A DNA stretch of 64,000 nt, taken from positions 3,534,001 through 3,598,000 of the forward strand of contig OZ316896.1 in the NCBI GenBank assembly GCA_973895155.1, written 5' to 3'. Shown in pieces: positions 53,991-64,000 of the stretch. A program made the position numbers and the translations under genes. The notes under the pieces are model-generated. The model made no database searches. It was not told where the DNA came from and was given only the letters and a program-made list of their open reading frames with translations. Position 1 is the stretch's first letter. Each line of letters opens with the position of its first letter. The stretch is from Marsupella aquatica. Its lineage: Eukaryota > Marchantiophyta.

Positions 53991-54251
53991 AGAAATAAAT
54001 CAATTGAAGATTGTCTGATGACAGAGTTTTATTGATATGGGACACGGCGCTAATACCTTCAAATGTGAAGATCCTATCTGTAACGTGGGTAAACGAATGT
54101 AGAAGGAATGATTGCATGTCATTACCCAAATGGGCAATCGGATGAACCATATACAACAGCTTCCCCGACAGGACGGCAAGGGTGATCGATCCAGGAGGTC
54201 AGGAACAGGGGACTCAAGTACCCAAACTCCCTGAAAATTTTGGAAATTCAA

Positions 54252-54962
54252 TCAAGCTAGCGCATGGACAAGTTTCGATAGGACACCTCCCAAGCTCGCC
54301 ACCTCCGACTCGGCCATGAAGAACGACTTGGCCAGAAGCTGAGGATCAATACCAACCCCAAACAACGCCACGGGCATTAGCTGAATGCCAGGATTCTGAC
54401 TGTTCAGCACGTTCAAGCTCATTGCTCGAACGGTTCCCTTGTTGAGCTGGAAGTGCAGCAGACCTCTGGGAAAAATGAATGCCTCACCCTTCTTGACAAT
54501 CTTGGCATACAGCTTGTTGGGGACTGCGGGGTTATCGCTATTTGTGACGAAGCCGGTGTAGATCTCTCCCTCCAGACAGAAGAGGATCTCGGTGGCCAAA
54601 TTGTGGGTGTGCGGCATAATGATTCCTCCAGGGTTGAGGTCCAGTCGAACCAGACCCAATCCCAATGTGTTCAGTGCAGGCCATTCTCGAACAAATCCGA
54701 ACGTTGCAGTACCATTAGTGGGATTTCCCGTGAGATTCGCGTAGTTAGCCAATCCGGCGAATGCGAAGTCTTCCGTCGTGATGGACTCAGCTGCCTTGCA
54801 TGCGTAGCCATTCACACTAGGCCCCCCCGCTTGCAGATCCGCCACACAGAAGTCTTGCAAAGGATCAGGGTCAGTCGCCCTGACTCCAATGGCAATTGCC
54901 GCCATCGCTATGATCGTTACAAATAGTCTGAAGTAGTGCCGGGTTGAATTTGTAAATGCCAT
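54252..54962 (-). CDS. Germin-like protein GLP3
   Basis: A 236-residue single-exon secreted cupin, convergent with GLP2 and nearly identical to it. Signal peptide about residues 1-29 (FRLFVTIIAMAAIAIGVRA). Cys pair in DFC and NGYAC. Metal ligands intact in PHTHNLATEI and FPRGLLHFQLN. NLTG and NGTA are glycosylation candidates. Its 3' flank (AATAAA, inverse at 54027-54035) and 5' flank (about 300 bp) are shared with GLP2, so the pair arose as an inverted duplication. The next block to the right starts the segmental duplication copy B. Confidence 0.94.
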   Translation of the reverse strand: MAFTNSTRHYFRLFVTIIAMAAIAIGVRATDPDPLQDFCVADLQAGGPSVNGYACKAAESITTEDFAFAGLANYANLTGNPTNGTATFGFVREWPALNTLGLGLVRLDLNPGGIIMPHTHNLATEILFCLEGEIYTGFVTNSDNPAVPNKLYAKIVKKGEAFIFPRGLLHFQLNKGTVRAMSLNVLNSQNPGIQLMPVALFGVGIDPQLLAKSFFMAESEVASLGGVLSKLVHALA

Positions 54963-56926
54963 TGTCGAATATAGAACTGCAAACCGGAGACGGACGTTTC
55001 TAGCTTTTTCAATCTAGAGACAGTTCTAGCTTTGGGCTGCGAGAGATCAATGCACTCTACAATGGTACGAGGTAGACAGCAATATGCGCGTGAGTTTAGT
55101 GAACTGCGAAGTGTTGACGATGGCTGAAAAATCTATCACATACTCTGTTAAATTGTGGTCCTCAAGTGGAAGAGTTGAAAGAACCGGAAGCTCAATTAAA
55201 AGCGAGATTCAAATAAACTTGAACTGCGATGACTGAGAGCGTGCCGCACTGTGAGGTGGAGGTGGTTCACTATGAGCGAGTGATAGTTTGACTTCAATGC
55301 ATTGAAGCCCGGTATTTAACCCGGGATTTAACCTCTTGATCGAACCCGGTAATGATGTGTTCCCTGGACGTTCGCAGCTGCTGTGAAGGAACGGTCACTA
55401 GACACTACAGTCGCCCTTCCCCAAATCGGACAAATCCCCCACAGGACGTGTCGACGTGATATAAGTTCATGACCGTGATATAACCATGATCGTGGGTCCC
55501 GCTTAGACTTCGACCCAAAGAAAGGCAATCCCAACCACAGCAGTGGACTGTGTTCAACGCGATCCTCCAGAGCAACGAAGCTGTAACGTAATGTCCTGGG
55601 TCAATCTACATCTATGGGAGAAACTTTATAGGTCCCCAAGTGTACATATCATTACACATCATACTAAAGAGAATCAAAATTTTATGACATCGCTGATAAA
55701 TATCCACTAGCGCGAAGTGACGAAACCTGTCCACCAGCACTTCTTATTGACAGTGTACTTTTGACCACGTTTGATAGCTTGGACATGACTGTCCGTGAGA
55801 TTCGGATGGCCCTCAGATACCTTCCGGGATGCTGCACCGATGGCTACAAAGCACGCTGCTGGTACGAGGTAAGTTCACTCTACTTGTAGTGGAGCTGACT
55901 TGTGTTTCGGACGCGCTGAGCTTGTTTGTGAGTAAATTGCTCTTTGTTAACTCACGTTGACTTACCCTCCACAATGTCAACAACCAATGTCGGAATGATC
56001 TGATCACTGAGTTGAATGGCCTTTGAAGATACTGTAGTTTCGACGCTATGGAGTGGCGGCTTTATCAGCTCGAATAAAGTAGTTTGGGGGCGATTATGCG
56101 TAGACATATTCCAGGCTGCAGATTCTCATATTGATTACAATGTTGGAAGCTTGTATGGCGGAGTTAATCTAATTGGACGAGAACAAGGGACAATACAGGT
56201 TTGAGGTCAGATTTCAACGTTAATCTGTGCCTTCATTTTTTTAGAATATTTTGAAGAATTCAGCCATACACTGTGGCTTCGAAATTACAAACAAAGAAAG
56301 CAATTCATGCACTAAAGGGTGAAAAGTGCGAGCAATAATGAGCCCGGTCCTCTGTGAGTAAAGGGAATTAGTGTGGAAGTCTACCAAGCAGAATCCAATA
56401 GTTTGTACCAAAAACCCTAACAGGAACTTTTCGATTTTCATTGACGAATCAGGTAAACACTACTTATTTGTTGCACGTGAGATTGCAAGAAACCAAAGCT
56501 GCGCCAGCTGACCATGATAATTGTCAATGGTATGGAAGCTTCAATTAACGATTGCTGTATCTAAGTGCTAATATTTGAACTCCATTCACAGACAAGACTT
56601 TAAATATCAATTAATAAGTGTACAGGATGTAGTCAGTGCACGGTAGTGCAGAAATCTCAACTACTATGTACCATTAAAATGGAGTAAAACTTATCTAACT
56701 GGATTTGCTTGATTAGGAAGCCAGATACCCAAGATAGAATAGCGCCTTTCAACTGACGTTTTCATTGATTGCAAGGTGTTGGTCTCTCCTTTACAGGTTT
56801 CTAGGACCAAATAATTTTATAAATGGATCTAACCTCTATTTGTCAAGAAGTCACACAATATATCTACATTTGCACGACAAGATGTTCTAATATAGAGCTG
56901 CTAATTTTAAGTATCACAACTAGATG

Positions 56927-57165
56927 GTACTCTACTGCTGGTCTTGCCGATCAGAAAATTTTATGTTAGTTACAGATGACTGTTCGCGGTATACTTGGGT
57001 GTTTTTTTGCAAAATAAGGTTCATTCAAGTGTTTCCACTGTCTCGCGAAACAATATCGTTTGCTGACAATGGGGTTGATCTACGCTCCGCATCAGGAGAT
57101 GTTTTTGCAAATTGGCAGGGGGTGCCATCAGGTGTAAGTCAGGTAAGCAAGTTTCCATTAATTGC
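56927..57165 (+). pseudogene. Copia remnant in copy B, integrase part
   Basis: Equivalent of 1724-1950, with LVTDDCSRYTWVFFCK retained. The RNase H part continues at 58169-58390 and, beyond the Copia insertion, at 63055-63250. Confidence 0.7.
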
Positions 57166-57172
57166 TGCCAGT

Positions 57173-58168
57173 CCCTGGGCCCTCAGCGTTACTAATACAG
57201 GGAGGACGTGCGAACAATGCAAGGGTATTTTTAATGTAATACAAACAAATTTTTATAATAATTTTTAAAGTAGGCAACATCCCTGTATATACATTCATCA
57301 CAATATTAGTAATAAGGCTCTTATCAAATACATGTCACATTATTCTTACGCAAGGGTACCCAAAATGCCAAGTACACACGTCACTATATGGTTGGGACAC
57401 ATACACTCATCACCTCATTTGCACACGTGTTCATATAGTAAATCAGACATTTAATTATTTGTTGTCTTAAGGCAAGTTTAGTTTTGTGGGACCCTTTATG
57501 GTGGGACAAATGGTTTTGGGTAGACATGTTTACCCACATGTTTAGGAGTTAAGTCGGGAGTTGAGTAAATGTTGGGAATCTGGGATTGATGGGGATTCAT
57601 GGATCAACCCCACATGGACGGACAAGATTACTTTTGAATTCTCTTGAATCAAACAGCCAGGTATGAGGCTAGATGTGTTTGCGTGTGTAGGGGGGTATCG
57701 GGTACTCAACCAATGTTTGTTATAGTTGGTTCAGACTTTGGAGTATTATTCCTCAATTATACATATAGTACTCATGAAATTAGAAGTTTAGAGGCACTGT
57801 TGCGAACACTAAGAGGAGAGTGCATGCCTGTTTGTATACTATAGGAAGAACTATTCTTGTAGTGTATTAATTTTGTTCATCTATATAAAATATGTATCCT
57901 GAACATTGGGCGTAACAGCCATACAAGTCCCCTATGCAGTCTCATCTATTTCAGTATGATATTTGCAATTTTAAAAATTCAAGGGTGTTTTCAATTCCTT
58001 GAAAAACTCTATTATAATTTACAAAAGGATAAAATTTAACAGGACAAGTTAATATTTTTACATTAACAAGGAGATTTTTTTTGTGAACAAAAATATTAAG
58101 AAGGGGTACACGGGGGGTGTATGTTCTCAGGGGGGTTCACTTAATATAGTAAGAGTGAGGGCCCAGGG
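57173..58168. mobile_element. hAT-like element in copy B (CCCTGGGCCCTCA family, copy 2)
   Basis: A 996-bp insertion with inverted ends CCCTGGGCCCTCA and an exact 8-bp duplication CTGCCAGT (57165-57172 and 58169-58176). Copy A (about 1960) is the empty site. It has no transposase; the short open frames inside look random. Same family as 45493-45696: shared AATACA(G/T)GGAGGACGTG at the left and TGAGGGCCCAGGG at the right. Confidence 0.94.
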
Positions 58169-58390
58169 CTGCCAGTTCTACCGAAGCCGAATACCACTGT
58201 TATTCTGTTGCTACTAAGGAGGCGGTCTGGGTTCGTGCGGTGCTTCAACAATTGGCTAGCTGTGTTCTCTTCTGATGTTCCTCCTGTGGTCATTTATGGG
58301 GAGAACAAGCTTGCAATGGCTTTGACTGTCATTCCTGAACACCAACTGAAAACAAAGAGCACTGAAATTCATTGGCGTTACGTTTGGGAG

Positions 58391-58626
58391 TGAACGAATT
58401 CAAAGCTGAATCGTTTACTTGCTTAATGGAATGATTTACAATGCAGAGCGGAGCCGCTGTCATAGCAACTCGACTGAGGAGTAAACCCCGTGAAACAAGG
58501 GGGCACAATTAATCTACACCGTAAGTCACTTAGCCCTAAATCTAATGGATTACACAAGGCTGCGGAAAAGAATGCTACAGGAAATAATGAACAGTAGACG
58601 CCGAGACGATGAGCCACATTCTAATA
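58391..58626 (-). repeat. Copia 3' LTR
   Basis: 236 bp. On the minus strand it starts TATTAGAATGTGGCTC and ends GAATTCGTTCA. The 5' terminal dinucleotide is TA rather than TG. Confidence 0.9.
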
Positions 58627-59275
58627 CCCCTTCCCATCCGGTGATCCATAGAATTTGCAAAGAGAGTAGAGAGCAATGGATTGATGAGGGTATGCTGGTG
58701 TGTGTTGTGGCTAATCATAGGAGCACTGAGAGTAGTCATGAGAACGTTCCTTGGTGGAATAGAAAATCTATTCCAGTATGTACAGGCCCGAACATCTCTC
58801 GAACAAGATAATGTCGAGAGATCAGATGTGTTGCAGAAGAAGGAGCCATTGGGAGAAGAAAGTGAGAAATTGTCGATGGCTGCAGCATCCTCAGTAATGG
58901 TAGCCAGAAGCACGAATCAAGTAATGATGCTGGCGGTGCCGGCTCCTCGGTATTTCAGTGATCGCACTTCCAAGCGGAAGTATTATGCTGTGGTAAGAGG
59001 GTATGCTCCAGGTCTATATGATTCCTAGGAAGAGTGTGAGCCACAAGTAAAAGGCTATCGTGGGCAGGTGTACAAATCCTTTACGTCCAAGAGTGAAGCC
59101 GTACGCTATCTGCAGGATAGTTTACAACGAGCAAACGATCACTAGACTCATGGACATCGATTCAGGAGTGTAGGTCAGGACAACTTTGGGAACCAGCAAT
59201 ACAGATCAATGTGAATATTGCTTGGAGATGTATCGTGATGCTACACACTGAGTAGATAGGCAAACCAGAGTAGAT
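58627..59275. other. Copia 3' non-coding region
   Basis: Between RNase H and the 3' LTR. No gene family recognised. A plus-strand frame at 58681-59028 is open but resembles nothing I know and is antisense to the element. Confidence 0.5.
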
Positions 59276-59593
59276 CTAAAACTCTTGTAAGGATTTCAAG
59301 CCAATAAAGTCGCGATGCTTCTCAAATTTCCACCGTGGTAATGCCTTCGTGAGTATATCCGCCGGCTGCTCTGCTGTGGGAATATAATTCAGAGTAACTT
59401 CTCCTCCAAGTACTCGTTCTCGAATATAGTGATGTTGCATATGCTTGGTTCGAGCATGGAAAATGGGATTCTTTGCCAGATTGATAGCTCCTTGATTATC
59501 ACAATACAAGTTGAGATGAGAGTCTTGCAGTGTGGGTTTGTCTGCTTCAGAGACATTGGACAACACTTCTTGATTTTGGCAGTTAAGAGTCAC
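59276..59593 (-). pseudogene. Copia RNase H region
   Basis: About 105 codons: LNLYCDNQGAINLAKNPIFH, then RTKHMQHHYIRERVLGGEV and TAEQPADILTKALPRWKFE. This is the complete C-terminal RNase H end of a Copia polyprotein, with the catalytic Asp in CDNQ and the His in KHM..HYIRE. It is preceded directly by gag-pre-integrase sequence, so integrase and reverse transcriptase were deleted near 59590. Confidence 0.85.
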
Positions 59594-60302
59594 CTACGCA
59601 CCTGTGGTAACAGTCCCACTAGCTCTCTTCTCAGCCATTGTAAGGTGTACCTCAGAACAAAGACTGGTGTTCTGTACAGGAGAGTTGTCAAGACGGTATA
59701 GACTGTTGTTTTTGTCTCTAGTGGCTCTAAGGAAGATCTTGTTGGGGTCTTCCTTATCATGTATGTAGCCATGTATGGCTAGAATTAAAGTACACTCCAT
59801 GACCTTCATCAGCTAACTGTCCTCTTGACAAAAGATTTCGAGTCATACCAGGCACGTACAAAAATTTCTTAACAACTTTATTTCCACTGAATTTTGTACT
59901 GCCCCTGCCAGCAACAGGAATATGTGCCCCAGAAGTAGTAGTTACACTTGAGCAGGAAGCATATGGGACTACACGACTAAGAGTGTTCCTATTACCAGTC
60001 ACATGTGTGCTGGCACCTGAATCTATTAACCAGTCATGACCAGCGTGGAACTCAGTGAAGTTTCCCTCTAAAGTACCACTGTCAGGACTATCAGGTTCGC
60101 ACTCATCGGCTTCTACTGCTTCTGCCACGTTGGCTTGATGCATTCCCTTCTTGATGTCTGCGTGTTTGGTCTGGAGCCCCTTGATCTGGTTCTCGATCTT
60201 CTTCAAGCACTCGCCTTCCCAGTGGCGTGTTACCACAAAAATTACACGTTTCCTGTCTCTTAGTGTTTGTAAAGGTGGAGTTTCTCCCTCGGCCCCGGGC
60301 AA
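59590..60302 (-). pseudogene. Copia protease and gag-pre-integrase
   Basis: The frame from 60302 ends the gag zinc knuckle (RHWEGECLKK, preceded by CNFCG in another frame, so there is a shift near 60235). It then gives DWLIDSGASTHVTGN, the aspartic protease active site (DSGA), and KKFLYVPGMTRNLLSRGQLA, the protease end. GAG-pre-integrase scraps (NKIFLRATRDKNNSLYRL) follow at 59760-59690 in another frame. Confidence 0.8.
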
Positions 60303-60648
60303 AGTTCCTGCCTCTGCCCCATCCTCTGAAAGAACTCAAACCAGAGTTTCCACGATAAGCGTTGTGGGTCATCACCAGTGCTTGTTCCGTGTCTTTCCCT
60401 TGCAGCTCACGTTGCATCTCCGCAGCCTCCAAGTGTCCCACCAGATCTGAAAAAGTCATGGATGGAAACTGATGCACTAAGGTACCGAACGAGGTGATGA
60501 AGGGCTTCCAACTAGCTGGCAGTCCCTTCATGGTCGTGCGCATGAGTTCTTTATCCTCAATGGTGAAATCAATGTCTGCCAGCTGCATGACCAATACGTC
60601 GATCTCACGAATATATTCTTCGACACTACCTCCTTCGGACATGTGCAC
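60103..60648 (-). pseudogene. Copia gag, C-terminal half
   Basis: Begins at HMSEGGSVEEYIREIDVLVM and includes LPASWKPFITSFGTLV, an arginine/glycine-rich stretch (RGWGRGRNFARGRGRN) and CNFCGNTPLG, the start of a CCHC knuckle that shifts frame. It joins exactly to the N-terminal half at 62220 if the inserted sequence is removed. Confidence 0.8.
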
Positions 60649-62219
60649 CTAACAAGGAGCCAAAAAGGATGGGTAATAAGCCCAAACTAAAAGAACTTTT
60701 GCTCCAAAAGCGCAAAAAGCTCAAAAATGCCCAAAATATGAACCTAAAAACTATTCATTTCTTTGCAAAATCTTCATGGATGGAAAAAATGCCCAAAAGA
60801 TGTTATCATTTTGAGCCATTCAAAACATAAAATGGACCATAATAAATTTTTAATCTTAGTATGATCTATTTTCAATCTTTACAATTTACACTTGCACATG
60901 TTCAACATTTGTCTAGTTTATCCTTGAAATACCATCTGAAAATTGATTGGAATCAGAAATATCTAAAACACTTTCAAATATATACTAGAAATTTCAAATG
61001 AGTCTTGTAATGAATTGTTTGTCTTTAACCTATCTCACACAAACCAATTACAATATTATTATTTTCAAAGTGTAACCCGCCCTTAGAAATGATTCATGAA
61101 TTCATGAGTTAATCATTTTAATATTTTTGAATCTCAACAAATTTAAGTAGCAATAGTAACTCCAACTCTCTCATTCCCAAATCTCTAATGTTCACATAAG
61201 TTTTAGTGGATTGGAATACTTATTTGCATTTACTTAGAAAGAAACTTCATTCTGAATTTTTAATTCAAACCTTGCATAGTAAAATACCAAAGTTTTCCTA
61301 GCATTTATAATACTCTTTGTCTTTATGGAGTTGATGTTTTCTTGTACTTTATTCCAAAGTAATCATTCATTACTCTCTTTGTCTTTACTTGAGTTTGTGT
61401 TCCTTGTCAAATTCTTCATTCATAACTCTTTTTGTCTTAATTGAATCATTTTTTGTTGCTTTTTTTGTCATTTTCTTTGTCTTGAGTAATCTTTCTTTTA
61501 ATTATTTTCTTTATGTTTGTATGCAATTTTTCTCTCTTTTCAAGATTCCCAAACTTGATGCCAGATTCCCTTCATGAATTCATGAAAAAGAATCTTGGAT
61601 CAAGATTAAAGAATCTTGAAAACAGGGTTCATGAATTCATGAAGCTTTTGGATGCACAAGCTTCATGAATACACTAAGCTTAGGTTTTTAAAAGGCGAAG
61701 GGCAAAGTTGGGCAACAACAATCCATGATGGAAGATGAGTGAGCTCAGGAGTGAGCTATGATAGGCACATTGCAATGGGCGAGTTGCGACCAGCTGCAAT
61801 GGAAAAAATGATAACATGTAACCCATAAAGGGTACAGGACCATGAGCAATTAGCGATTAAACATAGGTTGCCAAGGGCAATTGAGTGTTGATTTGTGATG
61901 GGTGAAGACTTATGATCTCTGATGTTGTTAGTGACTTGTTCATAAAGAGGATATTTTCTTGTAACATTTAATTTGTTGGTGATCTTTGAGCCCAAACTCC
62001 AATGTTGAGACTTATATTGAGGAGTTAAATTTGGAAATATTAATTATGAAAAAACTTGTGTCTGAAGCATTGTGTTAATTATGGTGTGAAATTCCAAGGT
62101 CAGGAAATATTAAATATATGATGATTTTTTGTGTTGTTTTTTATGACATTTTGGAAAATCAGAAAATTTTGAAAAAGACAATTAAGGCCTTGGACCCATC
62201 CTTTGAGGCTTCTTGTTAC
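60649..62219 (-). other. 1.57-kb intron-like insertion with inverted ends inside gag
   Basis: The gag codons GCG AAG and GTG CAC are contiguous in sense if this interval is removed. The interval starts GT (GTAACAAGAAGCC) and ends TTAG (GGCTCCTTGTTAG), as an intron. Its ends are also inverted repeats: TAACAAG(A/G)AGCC...AAAGGATGGGT on both sides, flanked by GG/GG. The interior is AT-rich, with many TTCATGAATTCATGAA palindromes and TTTGTCTT repeats, and no gene. Confidence 0.7.
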
Positions 62220-62723
62220 CTTCGCCAGTCTCTCTCTCAATATGAGCTGCTTACCCATAGCTGCTGATTCGAAGCGAGACTTCAGCTGTAGCCATATTTT
62301 TGCAGGGTCGTCAATGTACTTCTTTACAATAGGAATAATGTGATCCTTGACGGTCATGGAGAAAATGTAGATGGCTCGCTCCTTCTTCTCGGCTCGCTCC
62401 TTCTTCTCCTCAAGCTGCTCCGCGGAAAGCTGCACAGGATTCGATGGGTCAGGGCTGACCATCTCCTGCCAGCATTTGTCCTTGCGAAATTGCCTCTCGA
62501 CCTTGAAGGACCAGGCAATGAAGTTCTTGCTGCCATCTAGCTTGTCCTTGTCAGAATAGACGAGCCCTTTATCTACGTCGTAGTGAATGCTGTGGGCTGA
62601 TTGAGAAGCGCTGCCATGTGTGGTCTGCTGTTGACTTCCTGTCACGTTCTGCTGCGAGCTTCTGGGCGTCTGCTGCGAGCTGCTAGACGTCTGCTGCGAA
62701 CTGCTGGCCATTCTGTCTCTCAC
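62220..62723 (-). pseudogene. Copia gag, N-terminal half
   Basis: From an ATG at 62723 (or 62711): Ser/Gln-rich start with TPRSSQQNV-type repeats, then KLDGSKNFIAWSFKVERQFR, the usual Copia gag opening (L.G.NF..W...), and IYIFSMTVKDHIIPIVKKYI, DDPAKIWLQLKSRFE, ending RERLAKV. It is the best-kept part of this element. Confidence 0.85.
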
Positions 62724-62773
62724 ACGAATCTAGTTGGGAGCTTCTCACCGATTCAATGTGTGATGTCGACCTT

Positions 62774-62785
62774 GCTCTCATACCA
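62774..62785 (-). other. Copia primer binding site
   Basis: TGGTATGAGAGC lies directly after the 5' LTR and matches the 3' end complement of initiator-methionine tRNA (TGGTATCAGAGC) except for one base. Confidence 0.85.
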
Positions 62786-63049
62786 TGAACGAATTCAAAG
62801 CTGAATCGTTTACTTGCTTAATGGAATGACTTACAATGCAGAGCGGAGCCGCTCTAATAGCAACTCGACTGAGGAGTAAACCCCGTGAAAGGAGGGGGCA
62901 CAATTAATCTACACCGTAAACAAGGGGGCACAATTAATCTACACCGTAAGTCACTTAGCCCTAAATCTAATGGATTACACAAGGCTGCGGAAAAGAATGC
63001 TACAGGAAATAATGAACAGTAGACACCGAGACGATGAGCCATTCTAATA
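62786..63049 (-). repeat. Copia 5' LTR
   Basis: 264 bp; the extra length against the 3' LTR is a 28-bp tandem duplication (GGGGGCACAATTAATCTACA repeated at 62897 and 62925). Confidence 0.9.
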
Positions 63050-63732
63050 GGGAGCTCGTCAAGAAAGGCACTGTTCTTTGAAATACTTGCTCACTGACAA
63101 TTTGCCGGCAGATGAATTGACCAAGCCACGGGAAGAAATCACATTAGGTCATTTCATGCAACTACTCGGGCTTACGCTTTTCCCAGTTGATTTTGATCAT
63201 GTAGACTACATGATTTTGATTGACGTCACGTTTTTAGACAGGACTTAAACCGACACAACTGCCCTACCACAGAGCCTGTACTCGGGAAGTCAAATCGGAA
63301 AGAAAATTTTAGGATCCTTGAATCTCAAGCACCCTTGCAAGTCTCTTCAATTCGCCATGTCAGAATCCCAGCTGATCGCACACGATCAAGGTCGGAAACT
63401 CGACCGGGTCACATAATTGAGCTGGACGGATAAAACTGTGAAGCAAATATATTGCATTCATCTTTATTCATATATGTAGACGGCATATTGCAACACTTTA
63501 TCATAAAGTGATTCATGGATCCAAACTAAAATTTCAGGTCGCAGCGTAGATTGTGTATTAGTTGCTAGAAATTAGGCCTAGGGTAATGGTTGAATGAACA
63601 AATAGAGAACTACATGTTTGTCTGCAAGAATGCCCAGTGTTCTCAAATCTAACGAAGCAAATTACTGTAAAGACTCGGAATCATGCCATCCTTCCATCCT
63701 GCGTGTAGTATCGCTGGAGCATTTCATTGTTT

Positions 63733-64000
63733 TCAGGCGAATTGAGACAGGACGCTTTCCAAGCTTGCCACCTGAGCGGTATCGATAAAGAATGATTTGG
63801 CCAGAAGCTCGGGATCGATGCCGACCCCAAACAACGCCACCGGCATAGGCTGAAAGCCCGGATTCTGTCCATTCAGCACGTTAAAGCTGACTGCTGGTAC
63901 AGTGCCCTTGTTCAGCTGGAAGTGGAGGAGTCCCCGTGGGAAGATGAATGCCTCCCCCTTTTTGACGATCTTCGCGTACAGCTTGTTGGGGACTGCGGCG
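63733..64000 (-). CDS. Germin-like protein GLP4, C-terminal part (cut by window edge)
   Basis: About 88 C-terminal codons, near-identical to GLP1; the stop is TGA at 63735-63733. It contains KKGEAFIFPRGLLHFQLNKG with the third metal-binding His and ends VLSQFA rather than VLSQLA. The signal peptide, Cys pair and HTH motif lie beyond the edge, so integrity is unknown. Confidence 0.9.
   Translation of the reverse strand, partial: AAVPNKLYAKIVKKGEAFIFPRGLLHFQLNKGTVPAVSFNVLNGQNPGFQPMPVALFGVGIDPELLAKSFFIDTAQVASLESVLSQFA

Larger units (their letters stand above)
58386..63054 (-). mobile_element. Copia retrotransposon, internally deleted
   Basis: LTRs at 58391-58626 and 62786-63049, target duplication GGGAG at 58386-58390 and 63050-63054. 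Copy A gives the uninterrupted GTTTGGGAGCTCGTC. The 5' LTR is the right one. Primer site TGGTATGAGAGC is at 62785-62774. Order: gag start, a 1.57-kb GT-AG insertion, gag end, protease, gag-pre-integrase scrap, RNase H. Integrase and reverse transcriptase are missing, so it is non-autonomous. Confidence 0.93.
55208..64000. repeat. Segmental duplication, copy B
   Basis: Matches 1-3140. Differences are mostly small: single bases and short indels (for example a duplicated TTTAACCCGGGA near 55318), plus two large insertions (57173-58168 and 58391-63049). It ends inside GLP4 at the window edge. The GLP3 gene and its promoter sit directly before it, so the ancestral unit probably included a GLP gene at each end. 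Confidence 0.93.

Noticed and set aside
57173-58168. Protein-coding gene inside the hAT-like element
   Set aside because: Open frames are short, and none shows a hAT transposase motif.

Overview
This is nuclear DNA of a land plant. Plant hallmarks are several intronless germin-like protein (GLP) genes, Copia retrotransposons primed by initiator-Met tRNA, a MuDR-type Mutator element and several small TIR elements. Nothing in the window fixes the species; a non-seed plant is possible but not shown. Almost everything that is not a GLP gene is transposon, in several nested layers.

Layout. 1-3600: left copy of a segmental duplication, holding a decayed Copia remnant and GLP1. 3600-5783: intergenic DNA with small repeats. 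5784-45880: one 40,097-bp Mutator-like element (here MULE-1) with ~210-bp terminal inverted repeats (TIRs) and a perfect 9-bp target duplication, GACCCTTTG. Like MuDR it has two convergent genes: an acidic mudrB-like gene from the left end and a SWIM-finger transposase (mudrA-like) from the right end. Both are broken and stretched by insertions: E1 (7535-20545), a solo LTR holding a MITE (20730-21370), E2 (23814-27777) with a second solo LTR, E3 (about 31.3-38.9 kb) with a second MITE of the same family, and E4 (about 39.2-43.86 kb). 45890-55200: GLP2 and GLP3 as a convergent inverted pair. 55208-64000: right copy of the segmental duplication, interrupted by a 996-bp hAT-like element and a 4.66-kb internally deleted Copia element; it ends inside GLP4, which the window edge cuts.

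Most unusual content. E1 and E3 are unrelated at nucleotide level but share a plan. On the left, minus strand, lies a multi-exon gene combining a ParB-N-like domain, a middle region and a beta-class N4/N6 DNA methyltransferase domain. On the right, plus strand, lies a long transposase-like gene. Between and within them is a dispersed short palindrome private to each element: CTCGAGATNATCTCGAG in E1 (18 copies) and TAGCGCCNGGCGCTA in E3 (10 copies). E2 has its own palindrome, CGATAAATTTATCG. MULE-1 has a non-palindromic motif, GGTTWATGTTTTGCC, that is present in each TIR and points inward from both ends. A ParB/parS-like or modification-site relationship between the encoded proteins and these palindromes is my main hypothesis; it is inference. 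All coding regions except the GLP genes look decayed.
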